From assembly GCF_024679245.1 (NCBI RefSeq), contig NC_090184.1:810047-874046 (forward strand): a stretch of DNA of 64,000 nt. Reading direction: 5' to 3'. Within the stretch, counting starts at the first letter, position 1, and each line of letters opens with the position of its first letter. Made by a program: the position numbers and the translations under genes. The notes under the pieces are model-generated. The model worked only from the letters and a program-made list of their open reading frames with translations. It did no database searches and was not told where the DNA came from. This document shows positions 52,300-64,000 of the stretch, in pieces. The DNA comes from Pseudorasbora parva (taxonomy: Eukaryota; Chordata; Actinopteri; Cypriniformes; Gobionidae).

Positions 52300-53123
52300 C
52301 TGAATATGGCCTGCTGGCTTACAGGGAAAATCCTTAGATCCGGATTGTCAATGGAATAATTCTGTCAGATTATGGAGATCTATAAAGGCACTCATCTTAA
52401 TTGCCACATCAAACCATTGTCCTGCCTTATTGGTCGATGAGGTCAGAGTTGAAGACATTTCAGAGTAAGTATTAATCAAAGAACCGTTCCTTTCATAAGA
52501 TTAAAAAGAGTTTGCTGCCTGAATCCTAGCAGTCTTCCTGAGATTGAGTCCTCTGTTGCTATTCTTTAGTGTTTTATAATGACTTATGAATCAGTCTTTC
52601 CTGTGATGGCCTGTCCTACGGCTCAAGAGTCTCGCATAAGATAATAAACCAGTCATAATCTCGCGGATATATTTGTGGCAATACCCAACAATACATTATA
52701 AGGGTTAAAATTATCCATTTTTCTTTTATGACAAAAATCATTATGATATTAAGATCATGTTCCATGAAGATATTTAGTAAATGTCCTACCGTAAATATAT
52801 CATAAATGTATTATTAGTAGTAATAGGCATTGCTAAGGACTTCATCTGGACAACTTTAAAGGTGATTTCTCAATATATATATATTTTTTGCACCCTCAGA
52901 TTCCAGACTTTCAAAATATTGTCTTAACAAACCACACATTAATGAAAGATTATTAATTTAGCTCTCATATGAGTTATACATCTCAATTTCAAAAAGAAAC
53001 GACCAATAAATGTTGTTTTCTTTTATCAAATAGTGTTGAAAAAGCTTATTTTTCAGACTAAATGAGCCAATGCACATGTGCAGTCCTAAAAGCAAGTGCT
53101 TTGGAACCCCTAAAAGGTTCACT
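52300..53123. other. Opsin 5' flank
   Basis: AT-rich. A CCAAT word (minus strand) lies near 52430. No other gene or clear repeat. Confidence 0.35.
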
Positions 53124-53177
53124 GCAAAAATTATTCTTCTTACTTAGTATTTTTGTCTTGTTTTTAGTTTAAACATC
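53124..53177. mobile_element. Hairpin MITE end fragment
   Basis: 'cttacttagtatttttgtct' and 'tagtttaaacatct' match the terminal part of the 48743 family. It is truncated after about 54 bp. Confidence 0.6.
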
Positions 53178-53347
53178 TCTAGTCAGAATATGAGTCTGAT
53201 GCTCATTGGGCTGTGATTATGAGGCGTGTTTCAACCCAACCAGGAAAGACCTCGATTGGACAGACCTACAACCAATCAGAGCAGCGGAGCGACGCATAAC
53301 GTTAGTCGTCAAATGTCAACAGAACTCAACTGCACTGTGTTGCCAAG

Positions 53348-53472
53348 TCTGTCCATCTGTCTGTCTGACCCAAAACTGTGTGTCTCTCTGTCTGTGTGTC
53401 TGTCTGTCTGTTTGACTGTCCGTCTGTCTTTGTGTCCGTCTGTCTGTCTGTCTGTGTGTCCGTCTGTCTGTA

Positions 53473-53533
<61 letters not shown>

Positions 53534-53840
53534 GACCATCTGTCTGTCTGTGTGTCCGTCTGTCTGACCGTCTGTCTGTCTGTGTCCGTCTGTCTGACCG
53601 TCTCTCTGTCTGTCTGTGTGTCTGTCTCTCTGTCTGTCTGTCTGACCATCTGTCTGTCTGTGTGTCTGTCTGTCTGACTGTCTGTCTGTGTTTCGTGTTT
53701 CTGTCTGTGTGTCCATCTGTCTGTCTGTCTGTCTGTCTGACTGACTGTCTGTCTGTGTCTCTGTCTGCCTGTCTGACTGACTGTCTGTCTGTCTGTCTGT
53801 GTGTCCATCTGTCTGACCGTCTGTCTGTCTGTCTGTCTGA
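53348..53840. repeat. (CTGT)n-type imperfect microsatellite
   Basis: CTGT/CTGA/CCGT tetranucleotides over nearly 500 bp. It joins the 36-bp minisatellite directly. All frames here are repeat artefacts. Confidence 0.97.
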
Positions 53841-56052
53841 CTCGCTCCTGGCCGGCTCTCCTCGAGGGGAGGACGCGTCGCTCCTTGCCGGCTCAACTCT
53901 AGAGGAGGACGCGTCGCTCCTGGCCGGCTCTCCTCTAGAGGAGGACGCGTCGCTCCTGGCCGGCTCTCCTCGAGGGGAGGACGCGTCGCTCCTGGCCGGC
54001 TCTCCTCGAGGGGAGGACGCGTCGCTCCTGGCCGGCTCTCCTCGAGGGGAGGACGCGTCGCTCCTGGCCGGCTCAACTCTAGAGGAGGACGCGTCGCTCC
54101 TGGCCGGCTCAACTCTAGAGGAGGACGCGTCGCTCCTGGCCGGCTCTCCTCGAGGGGAGGACGCGTCGCTCCTGGCCGGCTCTCCTCGAGGGGAGGACGC
54201 GTCGCTCCTGGCCGGCTCAACTCTAGAGGAGGACGCGTCGCTCCTGGCCGGCTCAACTCTAGAGGAGGACGCGTCGCTCCTGGCCGGCTCTCCTCGAGGG
54301 GGGGGAGGGGGGGGGGCGTTGAGGGGAGGACGCGTCGCTCCTGGCCGGCTCTCCTCGAGGGGGGGGAGGGGGGGCGTTGCTCCTGGCCGGCTCTCCTCGA
54401 GGGGAGGACGCGTCCCTCCTGGCCGGCTCAACTCTAGAGGAGGACGCGTCACTCCTGGCCGGCTCTCCTCGAGGGGAGGACGCGTCGCTCCTGGCCGGCT
54501 CTCCTCTAGAGGAGGACGCGTCGCTCCTGGCCGGCTCTCCTCGAGGGGAGGACGCGTCGCTCCTGGCCGGCTCTACTCGAGGGGAGGACGCGTCGCTCCT
54601 GGCCGGCTCTCCTCGAGGGGAGGACGCGTCGCTCCTGGCCGGCTCTACTCGAGGGGAGGACGCGTCGCTCCTGGCCGGCTCTCCTCGAGGGGAGGACGCG
54701 TCGCTCCTGGCCGGCTCTCCTCTAGAGGAGGACGCGTCGCTCCTGGCCGGCTCTCCTCTAGAGGAGGACGCGTCGCTCCTGGCCGGCTCTCCTCTAGAGG
54801 AGGACGTGTCGCTCCTGGCCGGCTCTACTCGAGGGGAGGACGCGTCGCTCCTGGCCGGCTCAACTCTAGAGGAGGACGCGTCGCTCCTGGCCGGCTCTCC
54901 TTGAGGGGAGGACGCGTCGCTCCTGGCCGGCTCTCCTCTAGAGGAGGACGCATCGCTCCTGGCCGGCTCTCCTCTAGAGGAGGACGCGTCGCTCCTGGCC
55001 GGCTCTCCTTGAGGGGAGGACGCGTCGCTCCTGGCTGGCTCAACTCTAGAGGAGGACGCGTCGCTCCTGGCCGGCTCTCCTCTAGAGGAGGACGCGTCGC
55101 TCCTGGCCGGCTCTCCTCTAGAGGAGGACGCATCGCTCCTGGCCGGCTCTAGTCGAGGGGAGGACGCGTCGCTCCTGGCCGGCTCTCCTCTAGAGGAGGA
55201 CGCGTCGCTCCTGGCCGGCTCTCCTCTAGAGGAGGACGCGTCGCTCCTGGCCGGCTCTCCTCTAGAGGAGGACGCGTCGCTCCTGGCCGGCTCTCCTCGA
55301 GGGGAGGACGCGTCGCTCCTGGCCGGCTCTCCTCTAGAGGAGGACGCATCGCTCCTGGCCGGCTCTCCTCTAGAGGAGGACGCGTCGCTCCTGGCCGGCT
55401 CTCCTCTAGAGGAGGACGCCTCGCTCCTGGCCGGCTCTCCTCAAGGGGAGGACGCGTCGCTCCTGGCCGGCTCTCCTCTAGAGGAGGACGCGTCGCTCCT
55501 GGCCGGCTCTCCTCTAGAGGAGGACGCGTCGCTCCTGGCCGGCTCAACTCTAGAGGAGGACGCGTCGCTCCTGGCCAGCTCTCCTCGAGGGGAGGACGCG
55601 TCGCTCCTGGCCGGCTCAACTCTAGAGGAGGACGCGTCGCTCCTGGCCGGCTCTCCTCTAGAGGAGGACGCGTCGCTCCTGGCCGGCTCTCCTCTAGAGG
55701 AGGACGCGTCGCTCCTGGCCGGCTCTCCTCGAGGGGAGGACGCGTCGCTCCTGGCCGGCTCTCCTCTAGAGGAGGACGCGTCGCTCCTGGCCGGCTCTCC
55801 TCTAGAGGAGGACGCGTCGCTCCTGGCCGGCTCTCCTCGAGGGGAGGACGCGTCGCTCCTGGCCGGCTCAACTCTAGAGGAGGACGCGTCGCTCCTGGCC
55901 GGCTCTCCTCTAGAGGAGGACGCGTCGCTCCTGGCCGGCTCAACTCTAGAGGAGGACGCGTCGCTCCTGGCCGGCTCTCCTCTAGAGGAGGACGCGTCGC
56001 TCCTGGCCGGCTCAACTCTAGACGAGGACGCGTCGCTCCTGGCCGGCTCTCC
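53841..56052. repeat. 36-bp palindrome-rich minisatellite, about 61 copies
   Basis: Units 'ctcctggccggctctcct' plus 'ctagaggaggacgcgtcg'. Each unit contains a central palindrome of one of three kinds (ctcctctagaggag, cctcgaggggagg-type, or caactctagaggagg) and a second palindrome gacgcgtc. Because 36 is a multiple of 3, all frames lacking stops stay open on both strands (LLAGSPLEEDAS in one frame). It is interrupted near 54298-54380 by two G-runs with partial units. Confidence 0.97.
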
Positions 56053-56110
56053 TGGACCTCCACCAAACTTTACACTTGGCACAATACAGTCAGGCAAGTT
56101 CTGTTCTCTT
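56053..56110 (-). pseudogene. Short Tc1 transposase fragment
   Basis: 'ctccaccaaactttacactt' and following bases match the 57840-57900 Tc1 relic; the minus frame reads VPSVKFGGG. It abuts the last 36-bp unit directly. Confidence 0.6.
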
Positions 56111-57540
<1,430 letters not shown>

Positions 57541-57544
57541 GGGG

Positions 57545-58000
57545 AGCGGCTTTATTATCTCTTAGGTGGAGTGGGGAGCAAAAAACGATTGCTGGATGTA
57601 GGGCTTGGATGAGATGCTCGGCCATGGAAACCAGTCCAGTTCCTCCACACCAAACTCCTCATCCATGTCTTTATGGAGCGACGCTTTGTGCACTGGAGCG
57701 CAGACAGGAAGGGGCCGTCCACAAAACTGTTCCCGCAAAGTCGAGAGCGTGAAATTGTCCAAAATGTCTTGGTGAAGCAAGAGTTCCTTTCACTGGAACT
57801 AAGGGGCCAACCCCTGAAAAACAACCCCACCCCATAATCCCCCCTCCACCAAACTTTACCCGTGGCACAACGCAGCCAGGTGAGTCCCGTTCTCCTGGCG
57901 ACGGCCAAACCCAGACTCGTCCATGGGATTGTCAGACTGAAGCGTGATTGGTCGCTCAGAGAACACGTCTCACTGCTCACTGTGGCCATGAAGAGATCGA
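57545..58000 (-). pseudogene. Tc1-type transposase relic (second family)
   Basis: The minus strand shows [20 protein letters not shown], then in another frame [36 protein letters not shown] and LDW, the usual Tc1 order between the first and third catalytic residues. The expected Asp before APVHK is not in a readable context, and frames shift twice. Inactive. Confidence 0.8.
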
Positions 58001-58377
58001 ACACCTGAACTCAGGGCTCTGGAGGAGCGGCACAATACTTCTGCCAATATAGTGTATGTAATAGATGTTTTTTTTTTGTGTGTGCAAATTTAAGTTAAAT
58101 CCATAAAATGTAATCATGCTACTATAGTTTTTCTTGTAAGAATTCCCTTACAGCCTATGAATTCAGCAATGCTGTTTTACTACCACAAAATGCACAATGT
58201 GAAATGAAATATATTGCTGGTTTGTTCTTATTTAGTAATAGATGTCACTTGGTATGGTAATTTACTGTAATCCATGACTAGCTATCTAGTGTGGCTTAAG
58301 TACTCAAATACGTTATAATAAAAGCACCCGCTGACAATAATAGCCTGTTTAGAGCTAATGAACGCAGCAGACTGTTG

Positions 58378-58521
58378 TTACTGCAGAGCCGAGTGCAGTT
58401 TTAAACCATCTGCAGAGGCTGAAGCGGCCACTAAAGCTGCCATTACAGCAATAATAACCAGTGCATAAACGGTCCAGAAAAGCTGGTCTTTCCTCATAAT
58501 TCTCCCGCACTCTTCATGCAT
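58378..58521 (-). CDS. Unrecognised 47-aa single-pass membrane frame (small gene or terminal exon)
   Basis: ATG at 58521, TAA at 58380-58378. The sequence begins MHEECGRIMRKDQLFWTVY, followed by a clean 18-20-residue hydrophobic helix (ALVIIAVMAALVAASASA) and a short polar tail DGLKLHSALQ. Basic residues before the helix suggest an N-in, C-out orientation. Codons vary naturally and the frame is not part of any repeat seen here. An in-frame acceptor-like TGAATCAG sits 12 nt before the ATG, so it could instead be the last exon of a larger gene with upstream exons to the right. I do not recognise the protein. Confidence 0.45.
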   Translation of the reverse strand: MHEECGRIMRKDQLFWTVYALVIIAVMAALVAASASADGLKLHSALQ

Positions 58522-58529
58522 TTTTGAAG

Positions 58530-60569
<2,040 letters not shown>

Positions 60570-63500
60570 TGAACATGTTTAATTCACATCAAGAACATGT
60601 GTGTTCAATCCACATCAAGAACATGGGTGTTTAATCCACATCAAGAACATGCGTGTTTAATCCACATCAAGAACATGCGTGTTTAATTCACATCAAGAAC
60701 ATGTGTGTTCAATCCACATCAAGAACATGTGTGTTTAATCCACATCAAGAACATGCGTGTTTAATCCACATCAAGAACATGCGTGTTTAATCCACATCAA
60801 GAACATGTGTGTTTAATCCACATCAAGAGCATGCGTGTCTAATTCACATAAAGAACATGTGTGTTTAATCCACATCAAGAACATGAGTGCTTAATCCACA
60901 TCAAGAACATGCGTGTCTAATTCACATCAAGAACATGTGTGTTTAATCCACATCAAGAGCATGCGTGTCTAATTCACATCAAGAACATGTGTGTTTAATC
61001 CACATCAAGAACATGCGTGTTTAATCCACATCAAGAACATGCGTGTTTAATCCACATCAAGAACATGCGTGTCTAATTCACATCAAGAACATGTGTGTTT
61101 AATCCACATCAAGAACATGCGTGTCTAATTCACATCAAGAACATGTGTGTTTAATCCACATCAAGAACATGCGTGTTTAATCCACATCAAGAACATGTGT
61201 GTTTAATCCACATCAAGAACATGCGTGTTTAATCCACATCCAGGACATGCGTGTCTAATTCACATCAAGAACATGTGTGTTTAATCCACATCAAGAACAT
61301 GCGTGTCTAATTCACATCAAGAACATGTGTGTTTAATCCACATCAAGAACATGCGTGTTTAATCCACATCAAGAACATGCGTGTTTAATCCACATCAAGA
61401 ACATGCGTGTTTAATCCACATCAAGAACATGCGTGTTTAATCCACATCAAGAACATGCGTGTCTAATCCTCATCAAGAACATGCGTGTTTAATCCACATC
61501 AAGAACATGCGTGTTTAATCCACATCAAGAACATGCGTGTTTAATCCACATCAAGAACATGCGTGTTTAATCCACATCAAGAACATGCGTGTCAAATTCA
61601 CATCAAGAACATGTGTGTTTAATCCACATCAAGAACATGCGTGTTTAATCCACATCAAGAACATGCGTGTTTAATCCACATCAAGAACATGCGTGTTTAA
61701 TCCACATCCAGAACATGCGTGTTTAATCCACATCAAGAACATGCGTGTTTAATCCACATCAAGAACATGCGTGTTTAATCCACATCAAGAACATGCGTGT
61801 TTAATCCACATCAAGAACATGCATGTTTAATCCATTTAATCCACATCAAGAACATGCGTGTTTAATCCACATCAAGAACATGCGTGTTTAATCCACATCA
61901 AGAACATGCGTGTTTAATCCACATCCAGAACATGCGTGTTTAGTCCACATCAAGAACATGCGTGTTTAATCCACATCAAGAACATGCGTGTTTAATCCAT
62001 ATCAAGAACATGCGTGTTTAATCCACATCAAGAACATGCGTGTTTAATCCACATCAAGAACATGCGTGACATCAAGAACATGCGTGTTTAATCCTCATCA
62101 AGAACATGCGTGTTTAATCCACATCAAGAACATGCGTGTTTAATCCACATCAAGAGCATGCATGTTTAATCCACATCAAGAACATGCGTGTTTAATCCAC
62201 ATCAAGAACATGCGTGTTTAATCCACATCAAGAACATGCGTGTTTAATCCACATCAAGAACATGCGTGTTTAATCCACATCAAGAACATGCGTGTTTAAT
62301 CCACATCAAGAACATGCATGTTTAATCCACATCAAGAACATGCGTGTTTAATCCACATCAAGAACATGCGTGTTTAATCCACACCAAGAACATGAGTGTT
62401 TAATCCACATCAAGAACATGCGTGTTTAATCCACATCAAGAACATGTGTGTTTAATCCATATCAAGAACATGCGTGTTTAATCCACATCAAGAACATGCG
62501 TGTTTAATCCTCATCAAGAACATGCATGTTTAATCCACATCAAGAACATGCGTGTTTAATCCATATCAAGAACATGCGTGTTTAATCCACATCAAGAACA
62601 TGCGTGTTTAATCCATATCAAGAACATGCGTGTTTAATCCACATCAAGAACATGCGTGTTTAATCCATATCAAGAACATGCGTGTTTAATCCACATCAAG
62701 AACATGCGTGTTTAATCCACATCAAGAACATGCGTGTTTAATCCACATCAAGAACATGCGTGTTTAATCCACATCAAGAGCATGCGTGTCTGATTCACAT
62801 CAAGAACATGTGTGTTTAATCCACATCAAGAACATGCGTGTTTAATCCACATCAAGAACATGCGTGTTTAATCCACATCAAGAACATGCGTGTCTAATTC
62901 ACATCAAGAACATGTGTGTTTAATCCACATCAAGAACATGCGTGTCTAATTCACATCAAGAACATGTGTGTTTAATCCACATCAAGAACATGCGTGTTTA
63001 ATCCACATCAAGAACATGCGTGTTTAATCCACATCAAGAACATGCGTGTCAAATTCACATCAAGAACATGTGTGTTTAATCCACATCAAGAACATGCGTG
63101 TTTAATCCACATCAAGAACATGCGTGTTTAATCCACATCAAGAACATGCGTGTTTAATCCACATCCAGGACATGCGTGTTTAATCCACATCAAGAACATG
63201 CGTGTTTAATCCACATCAAGAACACGCGTGTTTAATCCACATCCAGAACATGCGTGTTTGATCCACATCCAGGACATGTGTGTTTAATCCACATCAAGAA
63301 CATGCGTGTTTAATTCACATCAAGAACATGTGTGTTTAATCCACATCAAGAACATGCGTGTTTAATCCACATCAAGAACATGTGTGTTTAATCCACATCA
63401 AGAGCATGCATGTTTAATCCACATCAAGAACATGCGTGTTTAATTCACATCCAGAACATGCGTTTAATCCACATCAAGAACATGCGTGTTTAATCCACAT

Positions 63501-64000
63501 CAAGAACATGCGTGTTTAATCCACATCAAGAGCATGCATGTTTAATCCACATCCAGAACATGCGTGTTTAATCCACATCAAGAACATGCGTGTTTAATCC
63601 ACATCAAGAACATGCGTGTTTAATCCACATCAAGAACATGCGTGTTTAGTCCACATCAAGAACATGCGTGTTTAATCCACATCAAGAACATGCGTGTTTA
63701 GTCCACATCAAGAACATGCGTGTTTAATCCACATCCAGAACATGCGTGTTTAATCCACATCAAGAACATGCGTGTTTAATCCACATCAAGAACATGCGTG
63801 TTTAATCCACATCAAGAACATGTGTGTTTAATCCACATCCAGAACATGCGTGTTTAATCCACATCAAGAACATGCGTGTTTAATCCACATCAAGAACATG
63901 CGTGTTTAATCCACATCCAGAACATGCGTGTTTAATCCACATCAAGAACATGCGTGTTTAATCCACATCCAGAACATGCGTGTTTAATCCACATCAAGAA
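60570..64000. repeat. 26-bp minisatellite, about 130 copies, runs off the window
   Basis: Units 'catcaagaacatgcgtgttt' plus 'aatcca', with variants gtg/gcg, tctaattc, ccagaac, gagcat, and one partial duplication at 61834. The first 700 bp alternate between 'gtgtgtttaatcc' and 'gcgtgtctaattc' types, and later units are more uniform. Frames are regularly stopped by TAA. Confidence 0.97.

Noticed and set aside
53662..55152. 496-codon plus and 305-378-codon minus proline/arginine-rich frames
   Set aside because: 36-bp repeat and CTGT repeat translated in several frames; no start context, no unique domain.
57555..58004. 149-codon minus-strand frame as a gene
   Set aside because: It is the wrong-frame reading of a Tc1 transposase relic; recognisable motifs occur in two other frames.
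60570..64000. Possible CRISPR array
   Set aside because: The units are contiguous 26-bp repeats with no unique spacers, in a vertebrate genome: a minisatellite.

Overview
This window is vertebrate nuclear DNA, almost certainly from a ray-finned fish and plausibly a cypriniform or other otophysan. The evidence is two intron-containing vertebrate genes, a parapinopsin-type non-visual opsin, and many fish-type DNA transposons, DIRS and LINE relics, microsatellites and minisatellites. Most of the long open frames are tandem arrays with no stop codons, not genes.

Both recognised genes lie on the minus strand. selenok (selenoprotein K, 94 aa, five coding exons) runs from an ATG at 32800 to a stop at 26827. 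It has an in-frame TGA for selenocysteine, a SECIS-like element in the 3' UTR and an NRF1/ETS-type promoter near 32.85 kb. The second gene is a parapinopsin-like opsin (346 aa, four coding exons) from an ATG at 52191 to a stop at 38321. It keeps the retinal lysine, the helix-III counterion and the disulfide cysteines, but its E/DRY motif reads E-R-C. About 5.4 kb of transposon-rich DNA separates the opsin 3' end from the selenok promoter. A third, unrecognised 47-codon frame with one predicted membrane helix lies at 58378-58521 (minus).

Region by region. 0-8.1 kb: foldback and dispersed repeats, a 104-copy CpG-dense 32-bp satellite, and a non-autonomous hAT element. 8.1-26.4 kb: a 23-25-bp minisatellite split by an 8.8-kb element with CCCAGCC termini, an apparent TA target duplication and its own internal tandem arrays. 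This element also carries exon-like sequences of an unknown transcript. 26.4-32.9 kb: selenok, whose first intron holds a 63-bp minisatellite and a TIR element. 32.9-38.3 kb: TIR and foldback elements and a 34-bp minisatellite. 38.3-52.2 kb: the opsin. Its second intron holds a nested stack, a DIRS-type retrotransposon inside a TGTCAGGG-ended DNA element. A (GA)n tract forms the pyrimidine tract of the last acceptor, and first-intron and second-intron hairpin MITEs flank exon 2. 52.3-64 kb: opsin 5' flank, a CTGT microsatellite, a 61-copy palindromic 36-bp minisatellite, Tc1 relics, the small membrane frame, and a 26-bp minisatellite running off the window.

The two genes share no obvious pathway: selenoprotein K works in the ER membrane and the opsin in photoreceptive cells. 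The most unusual content is the repeat architecture, meaning nested insertions whose empty sites can be reconstructed and very long arrays close to or inside genes.
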